From Cupriavidus nantongensis (GTDB taxonomy: Bacteria > Pseudomonadota > Gammaproteobacteria > Burkholderiales > Burkholderiaceae), in the NCBI RefSeq assembly GCF_001598055.1, contig NZ_CP014844.1, positions 4,305,642 through 4,369,641 of the forward strand: a stretch of DNA of 64,000 bases. The letters are read 5' to 3'. Below, one piece after another: positions 49,941 through 61,053 of this stretch. Positions within the stretch are counted from its first letter, which is position 1. The number at the start of each line of letters is the position of its first letter. The notes under the pieces are model-generated. The model searched no databases. It saw only the letters and a program-made list of their open reading frames with translations, and was not told the DNA's origin. A program made the translations under genes and the position numbers.

Positions 49941-51173
49941 TCAGAAATTGCCAACGAACCATTCCTTCATGCGGGTCCACACCTGCTTGACCGACCCGCT
50001 CTGCACCGCCACCTTGCGCCCGCGCATGCGTTGCACGCGGCCTTCCAGCAGCAGGCCCATCACCGTCGCGTAGCGCGGGCTCTTCACCACCTCGTGCAGG
50101 TTGCCGCGATACTCGGGCACGCCGACGCGCACGGGCTTGAGGAAGATGTCCTCGCCCAGCTCGACCATGCCCGGCATCATTGCGGTGCCACCGGTGATGA
50201 CCACGCCCGACGACAACAGTTCTTCATAGCCCGACTCGCGCACCACCTGGTGCACCAGCGAGTACAGCTCTTCGATGCGCGGCTCGATCACCGCGGCCAG
50301 CGCCTGGCGGCTGAGCGTGCGCGTGCCGCGGTCGCCCACGCCCGGCACCTCGATCATGTCGTCCGGGTCGGCGATCGCCTGCTTGGCGATGCCGTACTGG
50401 ATCTTGATGTCCTCGGCGTCCGGCGTCGGCGTGCGCAGCGCCATCGCGATATCGTTGGTGATCTGGTCGCCGGCGATGGGGATCACGGCCGTATGGCGGA
50501 TCGCGCCTTCGCTGAAGATGGCGATGTCGGTGGTGCCGCCGCCGATGTCGACCAGCACCACGCCCAGTTCCTTCTCGTCCTCGGTCAGCACCGCCAGGCT
50601 CGACGCCAGCGGCTGCAGGATCAGGTCGTGCACCTCGAGCCCGCAGCGGCGCACGCACTTGACGATGTTCTGCGCGGCGCTGACCGCGCCGGTGACGATA
50701 TGCACCTTCACTTCCAGGCGGATGCCGCTCATGCCGATGGGCTCGCGCACGTCTTCCTGGCCGTCGATGATGAATTCCTGCGTCAGGATGTGCAGGATCT
50801 GCTGGTCGGTCGGGATATTGACCGCCTTGGCGGTCTCGATCACGCGCGCGACGTCGGTCTGCGTGACCTCCTTGTCCTTGATCGCCACCATGCCGCTGGA
50901 GTTGAAGCTGCGGATATGGCTGCCGGCAATGCCGGTGAAGACCTCCGAAATCTTGCAGTCGGCCATCAGCTCGGCCTCTTCCAGCGCCTTCTGGATCGAC
51001 TGCACGGTGGCCTCGATGTTGACCACGACCCCTTTCTTCAGACCCTTGGACTCAGACTGGCCCATCCCGATCACCTCGTAGCTGCCGTCGGGGCGCAGTT
51101 CCGCCACCACGGCCGCCACCTTCGAGGTGCCGATATCGAGACCGACCAACAGGTCCTTGTATTCCTTGCTCAT
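49941..51173 (-). CDS. ftsA: Cell division protein FtsA
   Basis: A 410-residue actin-like protein that tethers FtsZ to the membrane. Actin-fold motifs are LLVGLDIGTSKVAAVVAEL and VVLVDIGGGTTDIAIF; the C-terminal amphipathic helix VWTRMKEWFVGNF is the membrane anchor. It overlaps ftsQ by four bases (ATGA). Confidence 0.97.
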   Translation of the reverse strand: MSKEYKDLLVGLDIGTSKVAAVVAELRPDGSYEVIGMGQSESKGLKKGVVVNIEATVQSIQKALEEAELMADCKISEVFTGIAGSHIRSFNSSGMVAIKDKEVTQTDVARVIETAKAVNIPTDQQILHILTQEFIIDGQEDVREPIGMSGIRLEVKVHIVTGAVSAAQNIVKCVRRCGLEVHDLILQPLASSLAVLTEDEKELGVVLVDIGGGTTDIAIFSEGAIRHTAVIPIAGDQITNDIAMALRTPTPDAEDIKIQYGIAKQAIADPDDMIEVPGVGDRGTRTLSRQALAAVIEPRIEELYSLVHQVVRESGYEELLSSGVVITGGTAMMPGMVELGEDIFLKPVRVGVPEYRGNLHEVVKSPRYATVMGLLLEGRVQRMRGRKVAVQSGSVKQVWTRMKEWFVGNF

Positions 51174-52108
51174 CGGGTTTTCTCCGCGTTCTTGCTCTTC
51201 AGTCGCGTCGGATTGTTGTTGGATGTACCTGAAACCGTTGCGGCCGCCCCCGGCCTGGCAGCACTCGTCGCCGCGCTCGCCGCCTTCGCCTTGGCCGCTC
51301 GTTCTGCCTTTTCCGCCCGCACCGCCGCCGCGATCTGCGCCTCGGTCAGGAAGCGCGCGTTGGCGGCGCGGATGGCGAAGCCGTTGGGATAGCGCAGGTC
51401 GGCGTATTCGATCTGGCTGCCCCATTGCTGCGTGACCTGCGGCCAGGCCGCGACGAAGCGGCGCACGCGCTGGTCCATCGCGGTGCGGTCCTCGTCGTTC
51501 TGCTCGCGGCCCAGCTCGACCTCCATGCCGTTGGACAGGCGCGCGCGCCAGGCGTAGCGGCCGGACAGCGCCACCGCCAGCGGCTCGGCCTTGAGCGGCT
51601 TGAACCACTGGCGCATCACCTCGAGCTTCTCGATCACGTCGGCTTCGCTGTCCGGCGGCCCGTCCAGCGCCAGCAGCTGCGCGTCTTCTTCCGCCTCGGC
51701 GGTGTTGGCGACAAAGATCTCGCCATAGGTGTTGATCAGCCGGCCGCTGTCGGGCGCGCCCCAGGTGCCCAGCGCCTCGTGCTCCTCGACCTCGACCGCC
51801 AGGCCGTTGGGCCATTCGCGCCGCACGCTGGCACGCCGCACCCACGGCACCGACTCGAACGCCTGGCGCGCCGCGTTCAGGTCGAGCGTGAAGAAATTGC
51901 CGGTCAGCTTGCCCAGTGCGCTGGCGCGCACGCTGGGGGCGTTCACGTGGCGTAGCGCGCCGCCGTCCATCGGGCCGATCTCCACATGCGTGATGGCAAA
52001 CACCGGCCGCTGCGCCAGCCACAGCAGGCCCGCCGCGAGCGCCATCAGCGCCACCACCGCATACAGCGTGGAGGCGATCAGGTTGAGCAGGCGTGCGTTA
52101 TGCCACAT
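51170..52108 (-). CDS. ftsQ: Cell division protein FtsQ
   Basis: A 312-residue bitopic inner-membrane protein. One N-terminal helix (LIASTLYAVVALMALAAGLL) is followed by a periplasmic POTRA domain (ITHVEIGP) and the beta domain that binds FtsL/FtsB. The C-terminus has an Ala/Lys/Arg-rich tail after about residue 260, longer than in E. coli. Its ATGA overlap couples it to ftsA. Confidence 0.95.
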   Translation of the reverse strand: MWHNARLLNLIASTLYAVVALMALAAGLLWLAQRPVFAITHVEIGPMDGGALRHVNAPSVRASALGKLTGNFFTLDLNAARQAFESVPWVRRASVRREWPNGLAVEVEEHEALGTWGAPDSGRLINTYGEIFVANTAEAEEDAQLLALDGPPDSEADVIEKLEVMRQWFKPLKAEPLAVALSGRYAWRARLSNGMEVELGREQNDEDRTAMDQRVRRFVAAWPQVTQQWGSQIEYADLRYPNGFAIRAANARFLTEAQIAAAVRAEKAERAAKAKAASAATSAARPGAAATVSGTSNNNPTRLKSKNAEKTR

Positions 52109-52135
52109 GGTCCGGTGCGGTCCTGTCGGGTGAAG

Positions 52136-53119
52136 TTATTCGGGTTTCCAATGCTCGTTGGGATGCAGGTCCAGCGTGGCGGCGGCCACCACCTGCAGCA
52201 CGAAGTCCTCATAGCTGATGCCGACCGCGCGCGCCGCCATCGGCACCAGCGAATGGCCGGTCATGCCGGGCGAGGTATTCATCTCGAGCAGGAAGGGCGT
52301 GCCGTCGGCGCGCAGCATCACGTCGGCGCGCGCCCAGCCGCGGCAGCCCAGCACGCGGTAGGCCTGCACCGCCAGCGCCTGCACCTGCCGTTCGACTTCG
52401 GCATCCAGGCCCGACGGACATAAGTACTGGGTATCGTCAGTAAAGTACTTGTTTTGATAGTCGTAGTTGGCCTCGGGCGCGACGATGCGGATCACCGGCA
52501 GCGCTTCGGCGGTCTCGCCCTCGCCCACCACCGGGCAGGTCAGCTCGGCGCCGTCGATAAAGGTCTCGGCGATGACGTCGTTGTCCAGCGCCGCGGCCTT
52601 GTCGAAGGCGGCGCGCATCTGGTCGGCGGCGGTGACCTTGGTCAGGCCGATCGACGAGCCCTCGCGCGCCGGCTTGACGATCAGCGGCAGGCCCAGGTCG
52701 GCCGCCACCGCGTCAAAATCGGTATCGGCATGCAGCATGGCAAAGCGCGGCGTGGCCAGGCCGTGCGTCATCCACAGGCGCTTGGTGGCCTGCTTGTCCA
52801 TCGCCAGCGCCGACGCCAGCACGCCGCTGCCGGTGTACGGCACGCCCAGCTGCTCGAGCAGGCCCTGGATGGTGCCGTCCTCGCCGTAGCGGCCGTGCAG
52901 CGCGATAAAGACCCGGTCGAAACCGGCCGCCGCCAGCTCGGCCACGCCCTGCAGGCCGGGGTCGAAGCCGTGCGCGTCGACGCCGCGCGACTGCAGCGCG
53001 GCCAGCACGCCGTTGCCGGACATCAGCGAGATCTCGCGTTCGGCCGAGCGGCCGCCCAGCAGCACGCCGACCTTGCCCAGCGACTTCGGATCGATATTGG
53101 GATGGGCGACGAAGCTCAT
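52136..53119 (-). CDS. ddlB: D-alanine--D-alanine ligase
   Basis: A 327-residue ATP-grasp ligase making the D-Ala-D-Ala dipeptide for peptidoglycan. It shows [34 protein letters not shown] and [16 protein letters not shown]. Its ATG overlaps the murC stop by four bases. The SER..Tyr pattern is that of a D-Ala-D-Ala enzyme, with no sign of D-lactate specificity. Confidence 0.96.
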   Translation of the reverse strand: MSFVAHPNIDPKSLGKVGVLLGGRSAEREISLMSGNGVLAALQSRGVDAHGFDPGLQGVAELAAAGFDRVFIALHGRYGEDGTIQGLLEQLGVPYTGSGVLASALAMDKQATKRLWMTHGLATPRFAMLHADTDFDAVAADLGLPLIVKPAREGSSIGLTKVTAADQMRAAFDKAAALDNDVIAETFIDGAELTCPVVGEGETAEALPVIRIVAPEANYDYQNKYFTDDTQYLCPSGLDAEVERQVQALAVQAYRVLGCRGWARADVMLRADGTPFLLEMNTSPGMTGHSLVPMAARAVGISYEDFVLQVVAAATLDLHPNEHWKPE

Positions 53120-54543
53120 GCCTGGCTCCCTTGCTGCAGCGGTTGCTGGTGCGACACCAGCTGGCCGGGCACGCCGCCGATGGAGCCCGCGCCCATGGTC
53201 ACGACCACATCGCCGGGCCGTACGGCATTCAGGATGGCCTGCGGCATCTCTTCCATCTGCTCCACGAAAACAGGTTCGACCTTGCCCGCCACGCGCAGCG
53301 CGCGGGTCAGCGCACGGCCGTCGGCGGCGACGATCGGAGTCTCGCCGGCGGCGTAGACCTCGGACAGCAGCAGGGCATCGACCGTGCCCAGCACCTTGAC
53401 GAAGTCTTCAAAGCAATCGCGCGTGCGGGTAAAGCGGTGCGGCTGGAACGCCAGCACCAGGCGGCGCCCGGGGAAGGCACCGCGCGCCGCGGCCAGCGTG
53501 GCGGCCATTTCCACCGGGTGGTGGCCGTAGTCGTCGACCAGCGTGAAGGTGCCGGCGCCATCGGGCGTGGCGACTTCGCCGTAGCGCTGGAAGCGGCGGC
53601 CGACGCCGTGGAACTCACGCAGCGCCTTGACGATGGCGGCATCGGGCACTTCCAGCTCGGTCGCGATGGCGATCGCCGCCAGCGCGTTCTGCACGTTGTG
53701 CATGCCGGGCAGGTTCAGCACGATCTCCAGCGGCGGCTCGGCGTGGTGGTTCAGCTGGCGCAGCACGGTGAAGTGCATCTGGCCGTCGACCGCGCGCGCA
53801 TCGACGGCGCGGATCTGCGCGTCTTCGGCAAAGCCGTAGCGCACCACCGGCTTGGACACGAACGGCAGGATCTCGCGCACGTTGGGATCATCCACGCACA
53901 GCACCGCGATGCCGTAGAACGGCAGCCGCTGGGTGAATTCAATGAACGCCTGCTTGAGCCGGGCAAAGTCGTGCCCGTAGGTGTCCATGTGATCGGCATC
54001 GATATTGGTGATGACCTCGATCACCGGGAACAGGTTCAGGAACGAGGCATCCGATTCGTCGGCCTCGGCCACGATGAAATCGCCGGTGCCCAGGCGCGCG
54101 TTGGCGCCGGCCGAGTTCAGCCGGCCGCCGATGACGAAGGTCGGATCGAGGCCGCCTTCTGCCAGCACCGATGCCACCAGGCTGGTGGTGGTGGTCTTGC
54201 CGTGCGTGCCGGCGATGGCCACGCCCTGCTTGAGCCGCATCAACTCGGCCAGCATCACCGCGCGCGGCACCACCGGGATGCGCTGGCTGCGCGCGGCCAG
54301 CACTTCGGGGTTGTCGCCGCTGACCGCGGTCGACACCACCACCGCGTTGGCGCCGCTCACATTGGCGGCGTCGTGGCCGTGCATGACGGTGGCGCCCAGC
54401 GACGCCAGGCGCCGCGTGGCGGCATTGTTGCCCACGTCCGAGCCCGAGACCTTGTATCCCAGGTTCAGCAGGACCTCGGCGATGCCGCTCATGCCGGCGC
54501 CGCCGATGCCCACGAAGTGGATGTTCTTGACGATATGCTTCAT
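53116..54543 (-). CDS. murC: UDP-N-acetylmuramate--L-alanine ligase
   Basis: A 475-residue Mur ligase adding L-Ala to UDP-MurNAc in the cytoplasm. Rossmann start [21 protein letters not shown] site [13 protein letters not shown], and [10 protein letters not shown] are diagnostic. It follows murG by 21 bases and is coupled to ddlB. Confidence 0.97.
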   Translation of the reverse strand: MKHIVKNIHFVGIGGAGMSGIAEVLLNLGYKVSGSDVGNNAATRRLASLGATVMHGHDAANVSGANAVVVSTAVSGDNPEVLAARSQRIPVVPRAVMLAELMRLKQGVAIAGTHGKTTTTSLVASVLAEGGLDPTFVIGGRLNSAGANARLGTGDFIVAEADESDASFLNLFPVIEVITNIDADHMDTYGHDFARLKQAFIEFTQRLPFYGIAVLCVDDPNVREILPFVSKPVVRYGFAEDAQIRAVDARAVDGQMHFTVLRQLNHHAEPPLEIVLNLPGMHNVQNALAAIAIATELEVPDAAIVKALREFHGVGRRFQRYGEVATPDGAGTFTLVDDYGHHPVEMAATLAAARGAFPGRRLVLAFQPHRFTRTRDCFEDFVKVLGTVDALLLSEVYAAGETPIVAADGRALTRALRVAGKVEPVFVEQMEEMPQAILNAVRPGDVVVTMGAGSIGGVPGQLVSHQQPLQQGSQA

Positions 54544-54564
54544 TGGATTGCTGCTTCGCTCACT

Positions 54565-55635
54565 TCAGTCCCTGGCCAGCTCGCTGCATACCTCGGCGAC
54601 GCGCCGGGTTGCCTCGGGCCGGGCCAGTCCGCGCGCCAGGCGCGCCATGTCTTTCAGCTGCGGCCGGGTCAGGCTGGCGATGGTCTGCGCCAGGCCCTCG
54701 GCCGTCAGGTCTTTCTGCTGCACGAGCAGGGCCGCGCCCTGGCTCGATAAAAACTGTGCGTTGGTGGTCTGGTGGTCGTCCACCGCATGCGGGAACGGCA
54801 CGAACAGCGCCGCCACGCCCGCCGCGGCCACTTCCGACACCGTCATCGCGCCGGCGCGGCAGATCACCAGGTCGGCATCGGCATAGGCGCGCGCCATGTC
54901 GTCGATGAACGGCAGCGTCTGCGCCGGCACCTGCGCCGCGGCGTAGTTGGCGCGCAGCGTGTCGATCTGCTTGGCGCCCGCCTGGTGCGTCACCACCGGG
55001 CGCTGGTCCTGCGGCAACAGTGCAACGGCCTTGGGCACCACCTCGTTGAGCGCGGCCGCGCCCAGGCTGCCGCCCACCACCAGGATCCGTAGCGGGCCCT
55101 CGCGCCGGTCGTAGCGCGCCTCGGGGGCGTCCAGTTGCGCCAGCTCCTCGCGCACCGGGTTGCCGGTCCATTCGCCGCCGGGCAGCGTGTCCGGGAACGC
55201 GCACAGCACGCGGTCTGCCACCCGGGCCAGCACCTTGTTGGCCAGCCCGGCGATCGAGTTCTGCTCGTGCAGCACCAGCGGCCGTCCCAGCAGCGACGCC
55301 ATCATGCCGGCCGGGAAGGTGATATAGCCGCCCATGCCCAGCACTACGCTCGGACGCACCCGGCGCAGCGCGGCGATGCTCTGCCAGAACGCACGCAGCA
55401 GGTTCAGCGGCAGCAGGAACTTGGTCACCAGCCCCTTGCCGCGCAGCCCGCCGAACTGGATGAATTCCATCGGGATGTCGTGCTTCGGCACCAGCGTGGC
55501 TTCCATGCCGGTGCGGTTGCCCAGCCAGACCACGTTCCAGCCCTGCGCGCGCAGCGCCTGCGCAACCGCCAGCCCGGGGAACACATGTCCCCCGGTGCCG
55601 CCGGCCATCACGAGCAGGGTGCGCGGCTGGGTCAT
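54565..55635 (-). CDS. murG: Undecaprenyl-PP-MurNAc-pentapeptide GlcNAc transferase
   Basis: A 356-residue GT28 glycosyltransferase that makes lipid II at the inner membrane face. [19 protein letters not shown] and the UDP-GlcNAc-binding region [18 protein letters not shown] are clear. The ATG at 55635 overlaps the ftsW stop by four bases. The frame is open upstream into ftsW sequence but this is not used. Confidence 0.97.
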   Translation of the reverse strand: MTQPRTLLVMAGGTGGHVFPGLAVAQALRAQGWNVVWLGNRTGMEATLVPKHDIPMEFIQFGGLRGKGLVTKFLLPLNLLRAFWQSIAALRRVRPSVVLGMGGYITFPAGMMASLLGRPLVLHEQNSIAGLANKVLARVADRVLCAFPDTLPGGEWTGNPVREELAQLDAPEARYDRREGPLRILVVGGSLGAAALNEVVPKAVALLPQDQRPVVTHQAGAKQIDTLRANYAAAQVPAQTLPFIDDMARAYADADLVICRAGAMTVSEVAAAGVAALFVPFPHAVDDHQTTNAQFLSSQGAALLVQQKDLTAEGLAQTIASLTRPQLKDMARLARGLARPEATRRVAEVCSELARD

Positions 55636-56885
55636 ACCTTGCCCCCACGCATCAACACCCGATTCTCGTAATCGATCCGCAGCAAGATCGCCAGCGCCAC
55701 GCAATTCATCAGGATGCCCGAGCCACCATAGCTGACCAGCGGCAGCGTCAGCCCCTTGGTCGGCAGCAGGCCCAGGTTCACGCCCATGTTGATAAAGGTC
55801 TGCCAGCCGATCCAGACGCCGATGCCCTTGGCCACCAGGCCGGCAAAGGTGCGGTCCAGCTGCAGCGCGGTGCGGCCGATATTGAAGGCGCGCCGCACCA
55901 GCCAGTAGAACAGCACGATTACCACCAGCACGCCGATAAAGCCGAATTCCTCGCCGATCACGGCGAGGATGAAGTCGGTATGCGCCTCGGGCAGGTAGTG
56001 CAGCTTTTCGATGCTGCCGCCCAGCCCCACGCCGGTCCACTCGCCGCGCCCGAACGCGATCAGCGAGTGCGTCAGCTGGTAGGCCTTGCCCAATGCGTTG
56101 CTCTCTTCCCACGGATTCAGGTAGGCAAAGATCCGTTCGCGCCGCCACGGCGACGCAGTGATCAGCAGCGCGAACGCGCCCACCGCCACCCCGACCAGCC
56201 CGGCGAAGAGCTTGCCGTTGATGCCGCCCAGGAACAGGATGCCCATCGCTACCGCGGCGATCACCAGGAACGCACCCATGTCGGGCTCGAGCAGTAGCAG
56301 CAGGCCCACCACCACCACCGCCACGCCCATCGGCAGGAAACCCTTGGACACGGTCTGCATCCACTCCTGCTTGCGCACGGTGTAGTTGGCCGCATACAGC
56401 ACCACCGCCAGCTTCATCAGCTCGGACGGCTGGAAGTTCATCACGCCCAGCGGAATCCAGCGCCGCGCGCCGTTCACGCCCTTGCCGACGAACGGCACCA
56501 GCACGATCACCAGCAGGATCAGGGCAAAGATGAAGAGCTTGGGCGCGTAGCGGTCCCACACCTTGACCGGCACCTGGAACGCGGCCAGCCCGACCGACAG
56601 TCCGATCCCCAGCGCGAACGCATGGCGCAGCAGGAAGTGGCTTTCGCGGTAGTTGGCGTAGCGCGGCGAGTCCGGCAGCGCGATCGAGGCCGAGTAGACC
56701 ATCACCAGGCCGAGCGCGAGCAGCACGATCGAAACCCACAGCATGGGCTGGTCGTACTCCATCATGCGCGAGCGGGTCGGCTTGACGCCCGACACCGCGT
56801 CGCGCAGGCCGCCCCAGGCATTGCCGATGGTGGCGCCGATAAAACCGCTGCGCTTGACCTGTGGGTTGGTCTCAAGCTGGCTCAT
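55632..56885 (-). CDS. ftsW: Lipid II polymerase FtsW (SEDS family)
   Basis: A 417-residue, ten-helix inner-membrane glycosyltransferase that polymerises septal glycan with Fts[21 protein letters not shown] and the end region [16 protein letters not shown] are SEDS hallmarks. It is joined by ATGA overlaps to murD upstream and murG downstream. Confidence 0.96.
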   Translation of the reverse strand: MSQLETNPQVKRSGFIGATIGNAWGGLRDAVSGVKPTRSRMMEYDQPMLWVSIVLLALGLVMVYSASIALPDSPRYANYRESHFLLRHAFALGIGLSVGLAAFQVPVKVWDRYAPKLFIFALILLVIVLVPFVGKGVNGARRWIPLGVMNFQPSELMKLAVVLYAANYTVRKQEWMQTVSKGFLPMGVAVVVVGLLLLLEPDMGAFLVIAAVAMGILFLGGINGKLFAGLVGVAVGAFALLITASPWRRERIFAYLNPWEESNALGKAYQLTHSLIAFGRGEWTGVGLGGSIEKLHYLPEAHTDFILAVIGEEFGFIGVLVVIVLFYWLVRRAFNIGRTALQLDRTFAGLVAKGIGVWIGWQTFINMGVNLGLLPTKGLTLPLVSYGGSGILMNCVALAILLRIDYENRVLMRGGKV

Positions 56886-58432
56886 GGCAGGATCCCCCGG
56901 GACAGGGCCAGTTCTTCCACCGCGCCGCGGAACACCTCGGCGCGATGCACGTAGTTACGGAACATGTCGAGGCTGGCGCACGCCGGCGACAGCAGCACGG
57001 CGTCGCCGGCCTGGGCCAGCGCGGCCGCCTGCGTCACGGCCTCTTCCAGCGTGGCGGCGTCGACCAGGCTGGCGCCGCTGCCCTGCAGCGCATCGCGCAG
57101 CTCGGCCGCGGCGCGGCCGATCAGCACCACCGCGCGCGCATACTGCGCCACCGGCGCGGCCAGCGGCGAGAAATCCTGCCCCTTGCCCTCGCCCCCGGCG
57201 ATCAGCACCACGCGCTTGTCCAGGCCCGACAGCGCGGCCACGGTGGCGCCCACGTTGGTGCCCTTGCTGTCGTCGAAATATTCGACGTCGTCGATGGTGG
57301 CGACCCACTCGACGCGGTGCGGCTCGCCGCGGTATTCGCGCAGGCCGTGCAGCAGCGCGTTCAGCGGCAGGTCGATGGCACGGCACAGCGCCAGCGCGGC
57401 CATCGCGTTGGTGGCGTTGTGCATGCCGCGGATATGGAGCGCATCGGCCGGCATCAGGCGCTTGTGGCGCACCGGCACCGCTTCCGGCGCGGCCTCGGCC
57501 GCGGCCTTGCGGCGACGGGGCTTGCCCTCCCCTTCCGCGTCGGGATCGGGCTCGGCCAGCACCAGCCAGGGCATGCCGCCCTCGCGCAGGATGCCGAAGC
57601 TGCCCGGCACTTCGGGCAGGTCGATGCCGAAGGTCACCGGGGTCGAGCCCGGGCGTGCCATGTCCAGCGTCAGGCGGTCGTTGCGGTTCAGCACCTGCAC
57701 GCAGGCGTGGCCGGCCGGGCCGAAAATGCGCGCCTTGGACGCGGCATAGGCTTCCATCGAGCCGTGCCAGTCGAGGTGGTCCTGCGTCACGTTCAGTACC
57801 GTGGCGGCATGCGGCGCCAGCGTATGGGCGGTTTCCAGCTGGAAGCTCGACAGCTCCAGCACCCAGACCTCCGGCAGCGACGCCGAGGCGATGCAGGCCG
57901 ACAGCTTGTCCAGCGCCGACGGGCTGATATTGCCCGCCACCGCCACGCTCTTGCCGGCGCGCTCGACCAGGCGGCCGGTCAGCGCGGTGGTGGTGGTCTT
58001 GCCGTTGGTGCCGGTGATCGCCAGCAGCTTCGGCGCATAGCCGGACTCGGCTTCGAGATGGCGCAGCGCGCGCGCGAACAGCTCGATCTCGCCCCACACC
58101 GGGATGCCGCGCGCCTGCGCCGCGGCCAGCAGCGCGCCGGTGGCGGCTTCGAGCGGCGACAGGCCGGGGCTGATCGCGACCAGGCCGATGCCGTCGAGCA
58201 GGCTTTCGGCAAAGGGGCCGCCGACAAATTCGGCCGAAGTCAGTTCGGCCTGCAGGAACACAAGGTTGGCGGGCGCCTCGCGCGTGTCGGCCACGCGCAC
58301 CGCGCAGCCGTTCAGGCCACACCAGCGCGCCATGGCCAGCCCCGACTCGCCGAGGCCCAGTACCAGCACATGAGGTTTTTGCAGCTCGCCAAACACTTCG
58401 ATTTCCTGCCCTTGGTTTCCTGTATCGATCAA
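56882..58432 (-). CDS. murD: UDP-MurNAc-L-alanine--D-glutamate ligase
   Basis: A 516-residue Mur ligase. ATP site [26 protein letters not shown] and [17 protein letters not shown] are standard; the C-terminal domain has [19 protein letters not shown]. It is longer than the E. coli enzyme (438 residues), partly from a charged Ala/Glu/Arg insert at about residues 295-330 ([20 protein letters not shown]). Confidence 0.96.
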   Translation of the reverse strand: MIDTGNQGQEIEVFGELQKPHVLVLGLGESGLAMARWCGLNGCAVRVADTREAPANLVFLQAELTSAEFVGGPFAESLLDGIGLVAISPGLSPLEAATGALLAAAQARGIPVWGEIELFARALRHLEAESGYAPKLLAITGTNGKTTTTALTGRLVERAGKSVAVAGNISPSALDKLSACIASASLPEVWVLELSSFQLETAHTLAPHAATVLNVTQDHLDWHGSMEAYAASKARIFGPAGHACVQVLNRNDRLTLDMARPGSTPVTFGIDLPEVPGSFGILREGGMPWLVLAEPDPDAEGEGKPRRRKAAAEAAPEAVPVRHKRLMPADALHIRGMHNATNAMAALALCRAIDLPLNALLHGLREYRGEPHRVEWVATIDDVEYFDDSKGTNVGATVAALSGLDKRVVLIAGGEGKGQDFSPLAAPVAQYARAVVLIGRAAAELRDALQGSGASLVDAATLEEAVTQAAALAQAGDAVLLSPACASLDMFRNYVHRAEVFRGAVEELALSRGILP

Positions 58433-58469
58433 GCCGCGCCTCTTCAGCGCGGCGTCTTTCTTAACGCAG

Positions 58470-59639
58470 TTAACGCAGCTTCAGCGTCGACAACCCGATC
58501 AGCACCAGCAGCATGGTGATGATCCAGAAGCGCACCGTGACCTGGGTTTCCTTCCAGCCGCCCAGCTCGAAATGGTGATGCAGCGGCGCCATCCGGAACA
58601 GCCGCCGGCCCTCGCCATAGCGGCGCTTGGTGATCTTGAACCACGTGACCTGCGCCATCACCGACAGCGTTTCCACCACGAAGATGCCGCCCATCACGAA
58701 CAGCACGATCTCCTGGCGCACGATCACCGCCACCGTGCCCAGCGCGCCGCCCAGCGCCAGCGCGCCCACGTCGCCCATGAACACCTGCGCCGGATGTGCG
58801 TTGAACCAGAGGAAGGCCAGCCCCGCCCCGCCCAGCGCCGAGCAGAAGATCAGCAGCTCGCCCGCGCCCGGGATATGCGGGAACAGCAGGTACTTGCTGT
58901 AGACCGCGTTGCCCATCACGTAGGCGAACACGCCCAGGCCGCCGCCGACCAGCACCACCGGCATGATCACCAGGCCGTCCAGGCCATCGGTCAGGTTGAC
59001 GGCGTTGCTCGAGCCCACGATCACCAGGTAGGTCAGCACGATGAAGCCGGCCACGCCCAGCGGGTAGCTGATCTCCTTGAAGAAGGGCACGATCAGGTTG
59101 GACTTGTACGGCATGTCCAGCGACAGCCCGCCCTCGACCCAGTTCAGGAACAGCTCCCACACCCGCACGTTGCTGCTCTCGGACACCGAGAACGCCAGGT
59201 AGACCGCCGCCACCAGGCCGATCAGCGTCTGCCAGAAGAACTTCTCGCGGCTCGACATGCCGCGCGGGTCGCGATACACCACCTTGCGGTAGTCGTCGAC
59301 CCAGCCGATCGCGCCATAGCCGAAGGTGACCAGCATCACCACCCAGATAAAGCGGTTGCCCCAGTCGCACCACAGCAGCGTCGATACCGCGATCGACACC
59401 AGCACCAGCACGCCGCCCATGGTGGGCGTGCCGGACTTGACCAGGTGCGTCTGCGGGCCGATGGTGCGCACCGCCTGGCCGACCTTCAGCTCGGTCAGCT
59501 TGCGGATCACCCACGGCCCGAACGCCAGGCCGATCACCAGCGCGGTGACGTTGGCCATCACCGCGCGGAAAGTCAGGTAGTTGACGACCCGGAGGAAGCT
59601 GTAGTCGTTTTGCAGCCACTGGGCCAGAGCCAATAACAT
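58470..59639 (-). CDS. mraY: Phospho-MurNAc-pentapeptide translocase
   Basis: A 389-residue, ten-helix enzyme that makes lipid I. The catalytic Asp motif NLTDGLDGL and [12 protein letters not shown] are present, with the cytoplasmic loop [13 protein letters not shown] and the C-terminal LHHHFE. It lies between murF and murD, as in the standard dcw order. Confidence 0.97.
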
Positions 59640-59652
59640 CGTGTTGTCTTAT

Positions 59653-61053
59653 TTAGTGTGCGGAAGTGTCTGCGACCAGCGCCGCGACCATCCGTTCCAT
59701 GCGCATGAAGCGCGATCCCTTCACCAGCACGGCGCCCGCTTGCGCCACCATGCCCCCGCTGTCTTCCTCCAAGGCCCTGGCCAGGTCTTCCGCGCTGCCG
59801 AAATGGCGGCCGTTGGCGCCGAATGCCTGCACCGCATGCACCGCCAGCGCGCCGGTGGCCCACAGCGCATCGATGCCGCGCGCCTGGGCGTAGGCCCCGA
59901 TCTCTTCGTGGAACGCCGGCCCCTGGTCGCCCACCTCGCCCATGTCGCCCAGCACCAGCACGCGCGGCGCGGCAAAGCCGGCCAGCACGTCGATGGCGGC
60001 GCGCATCGAGTCGGGGTTGGCGTTGTAGGTGTCGTCGATCACCACCGTGCCGGCCGGCGTGTACTTGACCTGCAGCCGTCCCTTGACGGGCTTGAACTCC
60101 GCCAGGCCCGCCTGGATCGCCGGCACATGCACGCCCGCGGCGAGCGCGCACCCGATCGCCGCCAGCGCGTTGCGCACGTTGTGCTCGCCCAGCAGCGCCA
60201 GCCGCACCTCGAAGGCATGGCCCGGCGCGCGCACCTGCATCACCTGCACGCCGTCGACCAGTTCGACGGTGGCATGCACGTCGGCCTGCTGCGAGGTGCC
60301 GAACGACAGCGCGCGGCGCGCACCCGCAGCCGCGCGCCACACCGGCGCGTAGGCGCCGCCGCTTTCCGCGTCGAGCGGGAACACCGCCACGCCGTCGGCC
60401 GGCAGCGCCGCGATCGCGGCGGCGTGCTCGTGCGCCACGGCTTCCACGCTGACCATGAATTCCTGGTGCTCGCGCTGGGCGTTGGTGATCACCGCCACGG
60501 TGGGCTGGGCGATGCCGGCCAGGTAGACGGTCTCGCCCGGATGGTTCATGCCCAGTTCCAGCACCGCCAGCTTGTGGGTGGCGCGCAGGCGCAGCACCGT
60601 CAGCGGCAGGCCGATATCGTTGTTCAGGTTGCCGCCGGTGGCCAGGCGCTGGTCCTCGCCGACGGCCGCGGCGAAGATCGCCGCGATCATTTCCTTGACC
60701 GTGGTCTTGCCATTGCTGCCGGTCACCGCCACCGCCGGCAGCGTGAACTGGCGGCGCCAGCCGGCACCGAGCTGGCCCAGCGCAATGCGCGTGTCCGGCG
60801 CGACGATGGCCGGCACCCCGGCATCGACCTCGCGGCTCACCAGCACCGCGGCGGCGCCGCGCGCGACCACGTCGGCAATGAAGTCGTGCGCGTCGAAGCG
60901 CTCGCCCTGCAGCGCCACGAACAGGTCGCCGGGCTCGACGCTGCGGCTGTCGGTATGCACGCGCGCGAACGGCACGGCGCCGTCGCCGCTAATGCGCGCG
61001 CCGGCGATCCAGCCGGCGGCCTGTTGCAAGGTGGTCATGGTGGTCTGGCTCAT
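59653..61053 (-). CDS. murF: UDP-MurNAc-tripeptide--D-Ala-D-Ala ligase
   Basis: A 466-residue Mur ligase. AVTGSNGKTTVKEMIAAIF is the ATP site, with ELGMNHPGE and IDDTYNANPDSM. Its start MSQTTMTTLQQAA at ATG 61053 overlaps the murE stop by four bases. Confidence 0.96.
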   Translation of the reverse strand: MSQTTMTTLQQAAGWIAGARISGDGAVPFARVHTDSRSVEPGDLFVALQGERFDAHDFIADVVARGAAAVLVSREVDAGVPAIVAPDTRIALGQLGAGWRRQFTLPAVAVTGSNGKTTVKEMIAAIFAAAVGEDQRLATGGNLNNDIGLPLTVLRLRATHKLAVLELGMNHPGETVYLAGIAQPTVAVITNAQREHQEFMVSVEAVAHEHAAAIAALPADGVAVFPLDAESGGAYAPVWRAAAGARRALSFGTSQQADVHATVELVDGVQVMQVRAPGHAFEVRLALLGEHNVRNALAAIGCALAAGVHVPAIQAGLAEFKPVKGRLQVKYTPAGTVVIDDTYNANPDSMRAAIDVLAGFAAPRVLVLGDMGEVGDQGPAFHEEIGAYAQARGIDALWATGALAVHAVQAFGANGRHFGSAEDLARALEEDSGGMVAQAGAVLVKGSRFMRMERMVAALVADTSAH